Made by a program: the position numbers and the translations under genes. The notes below the pieces were generated by a model. It was given only the letters and a program-made list of their open reading frames with translations, was not told the DNA's origin and ran no database searches. A stretch of DNA of 64,000 nt from Phycisphaerae bacterium. GTDB taxonomy: Bacteria > Planctomycetota > Phycisphaerae > Phycisphaerales > SM1A02. Of this stretch, positions 36,430-45,613 are shown piece by piece (position 1 is the stretch's first letter; each line of letters opens with the position of its first letter). The stretch covers positions 124,001 to 188,000 of the forward strand of contig PBAX01000022.1 of the NCBI GenBank assembly GCA_002716385.1. Reading direction: 5' to 3'.

Positions 36430-38109
36430 TCAGAAGGACCACACCGATCTGATACCCCATATCCAAGACTTGCCTATACCCGATGAATTGTCGGTGATGT
36501 ACTGAAGTATAGGACTGACCTGAACCGTATCCGTGACGTTGACTCGCCAGTAGAGTTCCATGAATGCCTGATTTCCTGCCGGCACCGCTGGCTGCATCCC
36601 GATGGGCTCGATCGGAAACCCCGTCTGGTACCGCCCAAGTTCGGTGATCTTCGACCAGGCGCCCGCAAATCCGATCGCATCCCCCTGCCGACCCAGGAAG
36701 TTCTCGATGCTGAAACCGGCAGATACTGAGAAATTCGAGGTGGTGACATCGTTCTCGCCCCACCCCACCCTGCAGAATGCGCCCAAGCCTCGCCAGATCT
36801 CCTGATCCATGTTGAATGTCACCCCCCAGCCCGAAGCATCCCATGGATTCTTCCCGCTCGGGGTCTTTCCAATTGAGTTGTACCAGATCATTGCCCGGTA
36901 ATGACCCTCGTGAATTCGATCGCCCCAGGTCAGTTCACTCGTGTAGGTCGCCTGAAAAATCGAGAATAGATGGTCCGAGGACAGATACTCGAAGCCGGTG
37001 GACTTGCCGGTTGTTTCCGAATTGATGGTGCCGACTCTCAGATCCCATGAGTCGGAGACTTCCCACTGGACCACACCACCGAATCCGTATCCCGGAAAGG
37101 GGTTTGTGATGCTTTCATTGAAACCTTCGTACATGAACTGGGACATCGGGTTGTAAGCGATGGCGTTCGCATCGAAGAAGACCTGATCCTCGAACTTTCC
37201 GACCATGACACGAACCTTCTTCTCGAAAAGCTCCTGCTTCCAGAACAGCATGTAGAGATTGAAATTGCTGCTGACGAGAATGTTGTTCACGATCATCGGT
37301 GAGCCCACTGCATTCCCCAGATAGGGTCTGACTGGTGTGAATGCACCTACTGCCGACTGAATGTTGTAGACGACACGTCCCGAGGAATCGGGATCGTCCC
37401 AGAGAATCACGGCACCATCGGCACCGAACCAGAGTGAAGACCGGCCATTCTCGTATCCATCTCGCACGTTCGTGGCGTGCTGGTAGGTCCAGGCGATCGC
37501 GGGATCGAAGGTCGTGCTGATCGGAGCCAGAATCTCCCGTCGCAATCCCTGAATCGCATCGTTGAGTGGAGAAAACGGATCCATATCGAATAGTGGTTCT
37601 GATACTCGAGCCAGCTTGTGCTGGTCGGACAAGATCCTAAGACCTTTGCCGGTCCAACCCGCTTCAGTACGATCAATCACGTTGAGCTTTGCGGTGTCGT
37701 CGAAGAGTCCCACGAGCAATCCGAAGCTGTCCGATCCGACTGGCGCCTCCTCCCCTTCGGGCGGCTTCGAACGAGGGATACGCAGTCTCGGTATCGATGT
37801 GCCTGAACGGCTGTAGACTTCATGACCGCCATGACCGCGACGGATCGGACCAGAGTTGGGAATGAGGACGACCTCTCTTCTTCCGATGCGAGCCCTAACA
37901 TTCGTTGAATTGTCATTGGTCTGGGATACTGATTCCTTCGCTCGGGAATCCGATGCTGATGGAAGGGCATCGGAAGGAGAATCGGGCGTTGCGACTTCGG
38001 ATGGAGACTCCTTGTCCCTGGTCTGCTCTGATGAACCCGCAGTACCACCTTCTGGACTCGAGAAGAGCACACAAAGGAGCAAAACGCCATGTCCCATGAT
38101 GGTCATCAT
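36430..38109 (-). CDS. OprB-like carbohydrate porin
   Basis: Outer-membrane beta-barrel of 559 residues that would admit sugars. An N-terminal signal (GHGVLLLCVLFSSPEGGTAG) is followed by a ~110-residue low-complexity Ser/Asp/Pro-rich region. The barrel (~150-559) has features of the OprB family, for example VMVGKFEDQVFFDANAIAYN and GYGFGGVVQWEVSDSWDLRV, and ends IRSVWSF with the terminal Phe required for barrel assembly. The neighbouring MFS transporter, encoded divergently 72 bases away, would fit uptake of the same nutrient across the inner membrane. TACCAT lies 8 bases before the ATG and there is no Shine-Dalgarno sequence. Confidence 0.78.
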   Translation of the reverse strand: MMTIMGHGVLLLCVLFSSPEGGTAGSSEQTRDKESPSEVATPDSPSDALPSASDSRAKESVSQTNDNSTNVRARIGRREVVLIPNSGPIRRGHGGHEVYSRSGTSIPRLRIPRSKPPEGEEAPVGSDSFGLLVGLFDDTAKLNVIDRTEAGWTGKGLRILSDQHKLARVSEPLFDMDPFSPLNDAIQGLRREILAPISTTFDPAIAWTYQHATNVRDGYENGRSSLWFGADGAVILWDDPDSSGRVVYNIQSAVGAFTPVRPYLGNAVGSPMIVNNILVSSNFNLYMLFWKQELFEKKVRVMVGKFEDQVFFDANAIAYNPMSQFMYEGFNESITNPFPGYGFGGVVQWEVSDSWDLRVGTINSETTGKSTGFEYLSSDHLFSIFQATYTSELTWGDRIHEGHYRAMIWYNSIGKTPSGKNPWDASGWGVTFNMDQEIWRGLGAFCRVGWGENDVTTSNFSVSAGFSIENFLGRQGDAIGFAGAWSKITELGRYQTGFPIEPIGMQPAVPAGNQAFMELYWRVNVTDTVQVSPILQYITDNSSGIGKSWIWGIRSVWSF

Positions 38110-38117
38110 TCAAGCAG

Positions 38118-38123
38118 ATGGTA
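38118..38123 (-). promoter_or_regulatory. Candidate -10 element (TACCAT) of the OprB-like porin gene
   Basis: On the minus strand TACCAT ends 8 bases before the ATG at 38109. No Shine-Dalgarno sequence lies between them, so a near-leaderless mRNA is expected. Confidence 0.38.
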
Positions 38124-38181
38124 TCAAGGCCGAGGATTTCCCGAAGGATGCCTCGGGAGGTTATGGTAGAAGCCAACAAGC

Positions 38182-39606
38182 ATGGATAGAACTACTCAAA
38201 AACACGCGTTGCCGAATCCCAAAACTGGCGAATTGCAGCGTGGTGGTTGGTATTCGTGGTGCTTCTGGGGCATCGTCGCGATCTTCTATCTATACGAGTT
38301 CTTCGTTCGTGTGACGCCGAATGTCATCCTCCCCCAGCTCTCGGAAGAGCTCAAGTCCGATCCTGGAACGATCGGCTCCGCCATGTCCGTATACCTCTGG
38401 GTTTATGCGCCAACCCAACTGGTTGTTGGATGGCTCTTCGATCGATTTGGAACCAAGTACCTCGTTTCATCCGCCTCCATCATCTGTGGTGTCGGTTGTC
38501 TCGTCTTCGCCCTTTCGAACAGCCTGGGCATGGCTGCTGGTGCTCGAGGCCTGATCGGGATCGGCTCGGCCTTTGCCTTTGTCGGCGCGGTGTATGTAGC
38601 GACCGTCTGGTTCCCGCCAAGACGTCTTGCCTTGATCGCTGGGATGACGACCTCGGTGGGAATGATCGGAGAAGTAACCGGGCAACTTCCAATGAATCTT
38701 CTGGTCGAGGACTTCGGCTGGCGAAAGGTCGTGATGTGGACCGGATTTCTTGGCGGTGCGCTGGGTGTGCTGATCTTTCTCGTGATACCGAAGAGACCAT
38801 CGTGGTTCAGTGCATCTGTAGCTCGACACGAATCCGACAACATAGGACTCTGGAAGAGCATCGCCTGCGTACTCGGCAACCGCCAGATATGGCTGATCGG
38901 ATTCGTGAGTGCGGTCATCTATCTTCCGCTGAGCGTTCTGGCCGCGCTATGGGGTACAAGCAGTCTGGAGACACTGGACTCGCTGAACAGCAATCAGGCG
39001 AATCTCGCCATCTCGATGCTGGCCATCGGATGGCTGGTCGGTTGCCCGCTTGTCGGTCTGCTGTCGGACCGTTTCAAGCGTCGACGCCCATTCATCCTCA
39101 TTGGATGCCTTGGTGGGATGGGAACCATGATCATTCTGCTGATCCCAGGGCTGCCCTACTGGGCCCTGATCGGCATGCTCTTCCTATCAGGGCTGGCGAC
39201 CAGCTCCCAGGCAATCACCTTTGCAATGGCGATGGAAGTGAATCCACGTCGCTTCGGTGCTACATCGGTTGCCATCTGCAACTTCCTGGTGATGCTCATG
39301 GCGGCAGGATTGCAAGTCTGCATCGGCTGGATTCTCAACTGGAGGTCCGGAATGCATGTGCCGGGATCAACGATCCCCATGCACCCGCGATCGATCCATC
39401 CGTCGACCCAACACATCGCTGCTGCTGCAAAGGATCCAGACTCCTTCGCCAGCCTTCAGGCCATCGACTATCAATGGGCGCTGGCCTGCATACCCATACT
39501 CTTCTTGCTGGCCACCCTGCTGACGTTCTTCATCAGGGAAACCAGAGGGGTCAATATCGTGGACCCTCTGCCCGAGGGGGAGAACGCCCCCATGGCCCTG
39601 CACTGA
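38182..39606 (+). CDS. Major facilitator superfamily transporter
   Basis: Inner-membrane secondary transporter of 474 residues with about twelve hydrophobic helices. The loop-2/3 motif is present as GWLFDRFGTKYLV and its second-half copy as GLLSDRFKRRRPFIL. The helix-4/5 region ARGLIGIGSAFAFVGAVYVA and the phrase FFVRVTPNVILPQL fit the anion:cation symporter/GlpT-like and oxalate-formate-like part of the superfamily. Between helices 10 and 11 there is an unusually polar loop (~390-418, HPRSIHPSTQHIAAAAKD). The substrate is not evident; the divergent OprB-like porin suggests a sugar or organic acid. Confidence 0.88.
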   Translation: MDRTTQKHALPNPKTGELQRGGWYSWCFWGIVAIFYLYEFFVRVTPNVILPQLSEELKSDPGTIGSAMSVYLWVYAPTQLVVGWLFDRFGTKYLVSSASIICGVGCLVFALSNSLGMAAGARGLIGIGSAFAFVGAVYVATVWFPPRRLALIAGMTTSVGMIGEVTGQLPMNLLVEDFGWRKVVMWTGFLGGALGVLIFLVIPKRPSWFSASVARHESDNIGLWKSIACVLGNRQIWLIGFVSAVIYLPLSVLAALWGTSSLETLDSLNSNQANLAISMLAIGWLVGCPLVGLLSDRFKRRRPFILIGCLGGMGTMIILLIPGLPYWALIGMLFLSGLATSSQAITFAMAMEVNPRRFGATSVAICNFLVMLMAAGLQVCIGWILNWRSGMHVPGSTIPMHPRSIHPSTQHIAAAAKDPDSFASLQAIDYQWALACIPILFLLATLLTFFIRETRGVNIVDPLPEGENAPMALH

Positions 39607-39660
39607 GGCACATGGAGGGGTTCCAAAGCCCGTTTTTCGACTTGAAAACAGGATAAGCAT

Positions 39661-39682
39661 GCGGAAATCCGAGATTTCCCGC
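39661..39682 (+). other. Hairpin between the MFS and dockerin-protein genes
   Basis: GCGGAAATC and GATTTCCCGC pair over 9 bp with one bulge around CGA. There is no T run. It could stabilise the MFS mRNA end or lie in the leader of the next gene. Confidence 0.3.
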
Positions 39683-39770
39683 TGAATGCTGTGAGATCAC
39701 CGTGGCTCCAACGCAGACCTGTTGAAGCGATCTTGTTTCGCTTCGAACCATGTTTACCAGGAGCCCCATC

Positions 39771-40961
39771 ATGAAAAACAACACGACTTTCGTACTGACT
39801 GCGACCACCGCACTGACTCTGGCAATGGGTGCAGTGGCTTCGGCCAAACCCGCCTTTGACGACGTGGCACTCGGCAAGACCTACTACTGTCTCGACGCCG
39901 ACAACAGCAGTGGCGTCAACTACTCGTTCTCGGATTTCGAAATGACTCCGGGCGTATTCAGCAACAATGGCCATGCCTACATCGACAATGGTGGAAACGC
40001 CTGTGGTTCCTATCAGGAACTCGCGCTTTCTAACATCTATGTCACCTACGACTACGCGGGCAGCGGCGGACCGGAAACGGACCCGAGCATTTTGTTCGGC
40101 TGGTATGGCGGCACCTTGAATCTGTCCATAAATGGAGATCGTCATTGGGGACCGAACCCAGGCGCCTTCCCCGCAGTGATCGGTGGATGCAATGTCAACA
40201 TCGTTCCACTCGGTGGTGGCTGCGGTCGAATCGATATCGTCGGCAACGTCAATACCATCAGCTTCGGGGGTCAGGAGTTCTGGCTCGACGATCTTCAGAG
40301 CACTCAGGGCGATTGCGACTGGGGCTACGAGGATCTGTCGCCATCGCTTGCCATGGGACCGGGTACGTCGTTCATGACCGATGGCCTTCCCTCCAAGACA
40401 CGTGATTTCATCCTCTGGAATGGAACGCCATTCACGACAGGTGATGTGCAGGTTTCCCTGGCCCATCAAGCCTGCCATTCAGGACAGGAACTCAAGCTGA
40501 GATCCGCGACAGTCGTGCATGACATTCTCGGCAGCGGCGTCTCATACGAAAACGTCGAATGGGCCTATGGCTACTACGGTGGCGACATCAACTTCGAGGT
40601 CAATGGCGACTTCAGATTCGAGAGCAGCGTGAATGCACTTGATGGCCAGACCATCGGAAGCTGCCTGATCACAGTTGTTCCCGTCACTGCGGACTGTGGA
40701 TGGATTCAGGTCGACGGAATCGTCGACACGATCGCCATCGGTGGTCAGGAGCTGTTCGTCGATTGTCTCAAGGGCGATGAAGTCGAGCCTTCATCAAATC
40801 CCGGCGATGTGGATGGCGATGGTGATGTCGATGTGGACGATCTGATGAATCTGATCGCCAGCTACGGAAGCAGCTGCTCCGGATGTCCGGAGGATCTCGA
40901 CGGCGACGGTGATGTCGATGTGGATGATCTCATGATTCTTCTGAGCAACTACGGCAGTTGA
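39771..40961 (+). CDS. Secreted protein with duplicated beta domain and dockerin-like calcium repeats
   Basis: Exported 396-residue protein with a signal peptide (LTATTALTLAMGAVASAK). Two homologous domains of ~150 residues follow. The first ends in IDIVGNVNTISFGGQEFWLDDL, the second in IQVDGIVDTIAIGGQELFVDCL, and both share a YGG.(L/I)N(L/F)..NGD block and paired Cys. The C-terminus is a dockerin-type pair, DVDGDGDVDVDDLMNLIASY and DLDGDGDVDVDDLMILLSNY, each a calcium-binding loop plus helix as in EF-hands. Such tails are frequent in Phycisphaerae secreted proteins, where they may dock to a surface partner. AGGAG lies 8 bases before the ATG at 39771. I do not recognise the duplicated domain. 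Confidence 0.85.
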   Translation: MKNNTTFVLTATTALTLAMGAVASAKPAFDDVALGKTYYCLDADNSSGVNYSFSDFEMTPGVFSNNGHAYIDNGGNACGSYQELALSNIYVTYDYAGSGGPETDPSILFGWYGGTLNLSINGDRHWGPNPGAFPAVIGGCNVNIVPLGGGCGRIDIVGNVNTISFGGQEFWLDDLQSTQGDCDWGYEDLSPSLAMGPGTSFMTDGLPSKTRDFILWNGTPFTTGDVQVSLAHQACHSGQELKLRSATVVHDILGSGVSYENVEWAYGYYGGDINFEVNGDFRFESSVNALDGQTIGSCLITVVPVTADCGWIQVDGIVDTIAIGGQELFVDCLKGDEVEPSSNPGDVDGDGDVDVDDLMNLIASYGSSCSGCPEDLDGDGDVDVDDLMILLSNYGS

Positions 40962-40982
40962 AAAATGCCGAAACCTGGTTCA

Positions 40983-41018
40983 CAGGCGGGTCGGTCCTCA
41001 GGGCCGGCTCGCCTGTTT
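40983..41018 (+). terminator. Terminator after the dockerin-protein gene
   Basis: A 15-bp stem (40983-40997 with 41001-41015, three G-U pairs) with a TCA loop, followed by TTTCATTT. It separates the gene from the convergent UDP-sugar dehydrogenase gene. Confidence 0.85.
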
Positions 41019-41031
41019 CATTTGACCAAGA

Positions 41032-42381
41032 TCAGGCCTTGATGATCTTTGCAGCGGGAGCATCGACACGATCCATGGCGTTTCTCGTATCCACGACGAG
41101 AGAAGCATGCTTGCCGAGCATTTCGTAATCGACTGCGGCATGATCGGTGACGATGATTACACAGTCCATCGATTCGATTGTTTCAGGAGACAGATCGACT
41201 GACGCAAGATCAAGCGAATGCTTCTTCATCTCCGGGAAGACCGGACAATGAGGATCGTGGTAACAGACCTCGGCCTGAAGCGATTGAAGCAGTTCTATGA
41301 TTGGCGCGGCCGGAGTCTCCCGGATGTCGTCGATGTCGGGCTTGTAGGCAATGCCGCTGACCATGATCTTGGCATCCGAGATGTTCTTACCCTGCTCTCG
41401 AACCGCTTCCACCACCCTGTCGACGACGGATCTTGGCATGGCGGAATTGATCTCGCCAGCAAGTTCGATGAAACGAGTCGGATAACCGACCTGCTTGGCA
41501 CGCCAGGCGAGATAGAACGGATCGATCGGGATGCAATGGCCACCGAGCCCCGGCCCGGGATAGAACGCCTGAAAGCCGAACGGCTTGGTTGACGCCGCTT
41601 CGATGACTTCCCACACATCGATGTCCAGATGTCCAAAGACCATCTTCAGCTCATTCACAAGCGCGATGTTCACAGCGCGGTAGACATTCTCGAGAATCTT
41701 GGCGGCTTCTGCGATTTCTGCAGAGGAGACCCTATGTACCTGCTGAATAGCCTTGGAATAGAAGTTCACCGCCAAGTCCGTGCTCTTGTCGTCAAGCCCA
41801 CCTACCAACTTGGGAATCTGAGCCGTGCTCATGCCTGCTCTTCCGGGATCCTCTCGCTCCGGACTGAATGCCACGAAGAAATCCCGACCATGAACGAACC
41901 CGGAATCCTCCAGAATTGGAAGCATCTCCTCGCGAGTGGTACCGGGGTACGTAGTCGATTCAAGAACGATCAACTGTCCTTCTCGCATGTTCTCGGAAAC
42001 CATCTTCGTGCTCTGCAGCACATAGGAAAGATCGGGCTCCTGATTTTTGCCAAGCGGAGTGGGCACACACAGAAGAATGATGTCGGCCTCCTTGATGGAG
42101 GCTGGATCACTGGTTGGTGTGAATCGTTCACCATCGGTGAGGGATCGGAAGAACTCGTCCCCGAAGTGTCCGAGATAGGACTCGCCTCGCTTCATCATCT
42201 CGATCTTTCGATCGTCAACATCAAATCCGATGATTCCATAGCCTGCATGATTCAAGGCTCTCGCCAATGGAAATCCCACGTAGCCCATGCCTATGACAGC
42301 AACCGTCGCGGCACATGAGTCGATTCGGTTCTCGAGGACCTTGGTAGGTGAATCTGATTCAATCTGATTGGATGAAGTCAT
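41032..42381 (-). CDS. UDP-N-acetyl-hexosamine 6-dehydrogenase (WbpA/WecC family)
   Basis: NAD-dependent four-electron oxidation of a UDP-HexNAc to its uronic acid; 449 residues. The N-terminal Rossmann motif VIGMGYVGFPLARALNHAGY, the CVPTPLGKNQEPDLSYV segment, the STTYPGTTREEMLP block and the catalytic-Cys segment GLGGHCIPIDPFYLAWRA are characteristic of the UDP-GlcNAc (WbpA) branch rather than UDP-glucose dehydrogenase. It would supply a HexNAc-uronic acid to the glycan made by the genes that follow. TAGAAT ends 6 bases before the ATG, without a Shine-Dalgarno sequence. Confidence 0.9.
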   Translation of the reverse strand: MTSSNQIESDSPTKVLENRIDSCAATVAVIGMGYVGFPLARALNHAGYGIIGFDVDDRKIEMMKRGESYLGHFGDEFFRSLTDGERFTPTSDPASIKEADIILLCVPTPLGKNQEPDLSYVLQSTKMVSENMREGQLIVLESTTYPGTTREEMLPILEDSGFVHGRDFFVAFSPEREDPGRAGMSTAQIPKLVGGLDDKSTDLAVNFYSKAIQQVHRVSSAEIAEAAKILENVYRAVNIALVNELKMVFGHLDIDVWEVIEAASTKPFGFQAFYPGPGLGGHCIPIDPFYLAWRAKQVGYPTRFIELAGEINSAMPRSVVDRVVEAVREQGKNISDAKIMVSGIAYKPDIDDIRETPAAPIIELLQSLQAEVCYHDPHCPVFPEMKKHSLDLASVDLSPETIESMDCVIIVTDHAAVDYEMLGKHASLVVDTRNAMDRVDAPAAKIIKA

Positions 42382-42387
42382 CGTGTC

Positions 42388-42393
42388 ATTCTA
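42388..42393 (-). promoter_or_regulatory. Candidate -10 element (TAGAAT) of UDP-HexNAc dehydrogenase gene
   Basis: On the minus strand TAGAAT ends 6 bases before the ATG at 42381, with no Shine-Dalgarno sequence in between. This predicts a leaderless mRNA. Confidence 0.5.
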
Positions 42394-42420
42394 GCTTGGG
42401 AAAAAAGGTATCCGAGACCA

Positions 42421-44397
42421 TCAGCCATGTGACCGGTTGGAATCCTCGTCATTTCTGGTTCCAGAGGTATTCCTGAAAGGGATGGATCCACGAGCCACTC
42501 TGTCCTGCTGTTCCTGCCAGACGATGTCGACCAGTTCCTGCTCCGGCTCGAATCCCTCGACGATCACTCCCAGACGATCCCTGATCGCCTTGGGATCCGG
42601 TTTACGGCAGGCTTCGGCCAGAAACTCCAGATGCCCCTTCAGTGTTTCCCAGGACAGCTCGCTTTCATTGGCCTTCATGATCATCGGATGATCCGTGCCG
42701 GATGGATTGTCTCCAATCAACAATTCCTCGTAGAGCTTCTCTCCCGGTCTCAAACCGGTGAACTGGATCTCGATGTCACCATGAGGCTGATCGGATGTCC
42801 GTTCCGTCCGACCGGCCAGTCGAATCATGAGTCGAGCCAGATCCACGATCTTCACGGCTTCGCCCATGTCCAGCAGGAAGACATCTCCGCCCTCTCCCAT
42901 GGAACCGGCCTGAATCACCAGTTCCGCTGCTTCTGGAATCGTCATGAAATATCGGATGACTTCCGGATGCGTGACCGTGATCGGCCCACCCATGGCAATC
43001 TGCTTCTTGAACCTCGGCACGACGGAACCAGACGAATCCAGCACGTTTCCAAATCTGACCATGCAGAATCTGGTGTTTGGATGCTGATGCTGAAGTGCCT
43101 GAAGCACAAGTTCCGCCAATCGCTTGGTGGCACCCATGGTGTTCGTGGGCCGTACCGCCTTGTCCGTCGAGATCAATACGAAAGAAGTGACGCCTGCCTG
43201 AGCCGCCGCTTCGGCGAAGCTCCAGGTCGCAATTGAGTTGTTGCCCACGCCAGCAGAAATGTTGTATTCGACCAATGGAACATGCTTGTAGGCCGCTGCG
43301 TGATAGACGGTTTCCACGGCGAATGTGCGGAGAATGTCCTCTCCACGAACCCGATCGCGGACGGATCCCAGAACCGGGGAAATCCTGACCTGCAGGCCCT
43401 CTTCCTGTGCGATTTCATTCAGCTCTCGATCAATCTCGTACAACGCGACCTCGGATCGTTCCAGTAGTACGAGCCTCTTGGGCGCCAATCTCAGAATCTG
43501 ACGACACAACTCCGATCCGATCGATCCGCCAGCGCCACTGACCAGAACAACCTTGTCCCGAATGCATTGGTCAAGCAGCTCCTGACGAGGCGCGACGACA
43601 TCCCGACCAAGCAGATCCTCGATGGCGATTGGCCGGACATCATCGAGACTGGCCGTTCCATCGATCAGCTCGGCGAGACTTGGAACGGTTCGAACCGTCA
43701 CTGGAAGAGATTTGAGACGGTCAATGATGCGGCGCCGCTCGATTCGATCAATCGAGGGCATGGCAAGAAAGATGTCACGGCAGCGATTTTTCAGAACCAG
43801 TTGCCGAAGAATTTCCGGGCTTGAGACGGAAACTCCATTGATGACCGTTTTCCAGGCGGTTCGATCGTCATCCACGAATGAGATCACTCGATATCGTTCG
43901 CTGCCCGTCATTGATGACTGCAACTGGACACCGGCTTCACCGGCGCCATAGATGATGACCGGCTTGAGCCCTTCCTGCATCGATATCCTGAACCAACCCC
44001 GGCCAAGCAGTCGCAACCCACCAACACCCACGATGGCCAGAAGCCAGTAGATGACCACCGCTGACCGAGAGAATTCCTCGGTCTGCTGTGACAAAAGAAC
44101 CATCACAGGCAGACAAAGGGCTGAGAAGGTCACGCCGTAGATCAGGGACAGGCCGAACTGAGGCCCCAGATGGCGGACAACCGTCCGGTATAGACGAGAG
44201 AGCTTAAAGATCGGGATCGTCACGGCAGGCATCGCCACCAGCAGCCACCAGCGGCTTGCCAGCATCTCAGGCCATGGATCGGCAAGTCTCAGGGCAAAGG
44301 CGGCCCATACGGCGATTGAGACCATGGAAGCATCGGCCAACATCGCCAGCAACTGCTTGGCGGATCGAGGCAATGAGATGAGATGGTCTCTGATCAT
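42421..44397 (-). CDS. Membrane UDP-HexNAc 4,6-dehydratase (PglF/WbpM/FlaA1 family)
   Basis: Converts UDP-GlcNAc to its 4-keto-6-deoxy derivative, the first step to bacillosamine and related sugars. Of 658 residues, the first ~130 form four membrane helices (the long PglF/WbpM architecture), followed by a CoA-binding-like Rossmann domain (VIIYGAGEAGVQLQ) and the SDR catalytic domain from ~285 (VLVSGAGGSIGSELCRQIL). The active-site region is LISTDKAVRPTNTMGATKR, with the Met-x-x-x-Lys form typical of these long membrane dehydratases in place of Tyr-x-x-x-Lys. TACAAT lies 7 bases before the ATG. It is divergent from the aminotransferase gene expected to use its product. Confidence 0.92.
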   Translation of the reverse strand: MIRDHLISLPRSAKQLLAMLADASMVSIAVWAAFALRLADPWPEMLASRWWLLVAMPAVTIPIFKLSRLYRTVVRHLGPQFGLSLIYGVTFSALCLPVMVLLSQQTEEFSRSAVVIYWLLAIVGVGGLRLLGRGWFRISMQEGLKPVIIYGAGEAGVQLQSSMTGSERYRVISFVDDDRTAWKTVINGVSVSSPEILRQLVLKNRCRDIFLAMPSIDRIERRRIIDRLKSLPVTVRTVPSLAELIDGTASLDDVRPIAIEDLLGRDVVAPRQELLDQCIRDKVVLVSGAGGSIGSELCRQILRLAPKRLVLLERSEVALYEIDRELNEIAQEEGLQVRISPVLGSVRDRVRGEDILRTFAVETVYHAAAYKHVPLVEYNISAGVGNNSIATWSFAEAAAQAGVTSFVLISTDKAVRPTNTMGATKRLAELVLQALQHQHPNTRFCMVRFGNVLDSSGSVVPRFKKQIAMGGPITVTHPEVIRYFMTIPEAAELVIQAGSMGEGGDVFLLDMGEAVKIVDLARLMIRLAGRTERTSDQPHGDIEIQFTGLRPGEKLYEELLIGDNPSGTDHPMIMKANESELSWETLKGHLEFLAEACRKPDPKAIRDRLGVIVEGFEPEQELVDIVWQEQQDRVARGSIPFRNTSGTRNDEDSNRSHG

Positions 44398-44444
44398 GGG
44401 CCTGATTGTATCGTCGAGTGTGCCAGCAACCCTATACTTCCTTC
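44398..44444. promoter_or_regulatory. Compact divergent promoter with two leaderless-type -10 elements
   Basis: Only 47 bases separate the two ATG codons. TACAAT (44405-44410, minus strand) ends 7 bases before the dehydratase ATG, and TATACT (44433-44438, plus strand) ends 6 bases before the aminotransferase ATG. Neither gene has a Shine-Dalgarno sequence. Confidence 0.55.
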
Positions 44445-45611
44445 ATGCCCCTACCTCCCTGGCCCCAATACGAGCCTGATGAGATTGAAGCAGCCGTCTC
44501 GGTGCTTCGTTCGGGTCTGGTCAATGCGTGGACAGGAAGCCATTGCGCGGACTTTGAAGCCGCATTTGCCAAAAAATTCGATGCCTCTCATGGCCTGACG
44601 CTCGCCAATGGATCTCTGGCCCTCGAAGCCGCTCTTATCGCGTGCGGCATCGGAGAGGGCGACGACGTGCTCGTCACCCCCCGCTCATTCATGGCTTCGG
44701 TCTCGTGCGTGATGCTCAGACAGGCAAGACCCGTTTTCGCCGAAGTCGATCGTGACTCTCAGAATCTCACTGTCGAAACGCTCGAAGCAGCCAGAACCCC
44801 TCGCACTCGAGCAGCCATCGTCGTCCATCTGGCTGGATGGCCATGCGACATGCCGGCGATCATGACCTGGGCCGATGAACATGGCATCAAGATCATCGAG
44901 GATGGTTCGCAGGCTCACGGCGCCTCGGTAGACGGACGAAGCGTTGGAAGCTTTGGCCATGCTTCGGCCTTCTCCTTCTGCCAGGACAAGATCATGAGTA
45001 CCGGTGGTGATGGCGGAATGATGGTGACCAACGACGAGGCAATGTGGAAGCGAGCCTGGTCGGCAAGAGAGCATGGCAAATCCTGGGATGCCGTTCATCG
45101 AGATGATCATCCACCGGGTTTTCGCTGGGTCGTCGAATCACTCGGCAGCAACTGGCGAATGACCGGACCTCAGGCTGCTATCGGCTTGCGTCAGCTGGAG
45201 AAGCTCGACAACTGGTGCCTGAAGCGAAAACAACACACCGATCTTCTGAGACGGCGGTTGACAGGACTGCCGGTGATTCGTTTCCCGTGGCCTGATGAAA
45301 ATATAAGCCACGCCTGCTATCGAGCCTACTGCTTCGTTGAACCGGATCATCTGGCCAATGGCTGGTCGCGAGATCGAATCATGCATGAGATCAATCAGGC
45401 AGGATGGCCATGTCAGGTCGGTGGCTGTCCGGAGATCTATCGTGAAAAACTGATCGCCGATGCCGGTCTGGCTCCTGCCGAACGCCTGCCAGTGGCACAG
45501 GAACTCGGCGAGACCGGATTGGCCTTTCTGGTTCATCACACGATTGACGATCAGACCATGCAGATGGCCGTCGATGCCATCGGCAACGTGCTTGAACAGG
45601 CAAACGCTTGA
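44445..45611 (+). CDS. DegT/DnrJ/EryC1-family sugar aminotransferase (PglE-like role)
   Basis: PLP-dependent aminotransferase of 388 residues acting on nucleotide keto-sugars. Family blocks are SGLVNAWTGSHCADFEAAFA, LANGSLALEAAL, VTPRSFMASVSCVML, the cofactor Asp/His region IIEDGSQAHGA, and the Schiff-base Lys in SFCQDKIMSTGGDGG. The frame is open from 44406, but homology and the TATACT box six bases upstream place the start at 44445. Standing beside the 4,6-dehydratase and opposite a PglD-like acetyltransferase, it most simply makes the UDP-4-amino-4,6-dideoxy sugar of the bacillosamine route. Exact regio- and stereochemistry is not predictable. Confidence 0.9.
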   Translation: MPLPPWPQYEPDEIEAAVSVLRSGLVNAWTGSHCADFEAAFAKKFDASHGLTLANGSLALEAALIACGIGEGDDVLVTPRSFMASVSCVMLRQARPVFAEVDRDSQNLTVETLEAARTPRTRAAIVVHLAGWPCDMPAIMTWADEHGIKIIEDGSQAHGASVDGRSVGSFGHASAFSFCQDKIMSTGGDGGMMVTNDEAMWKRAWSAREHGKSWDAVHRDDHPPGFRWVVESLGSNWRMTGPQAAIGLRQLEKLDNWCLKRKQHTDLLRRRLTGLPVIRFPWPDENISHACYRAYCFVEPDHLANGWSRDRIMHEINQAGWPCQVGGCPEIYREKLIADAGLAPAERLPVAQELGETGLAFLVHHTIDDQTMQMAVDAIGNVLEQANA

Positions 45612-45613
45612 AT

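Noticed and set aside
38247-39656. 469-codon plus-strand frame overlapping the MFS transporter in another frame
   Set aside because: The translation is rich in Arg, Cys, His and Trp with no membrane pattern or motif, whereas the overlapping frame is a clear transporter. It is a long shadow frame.
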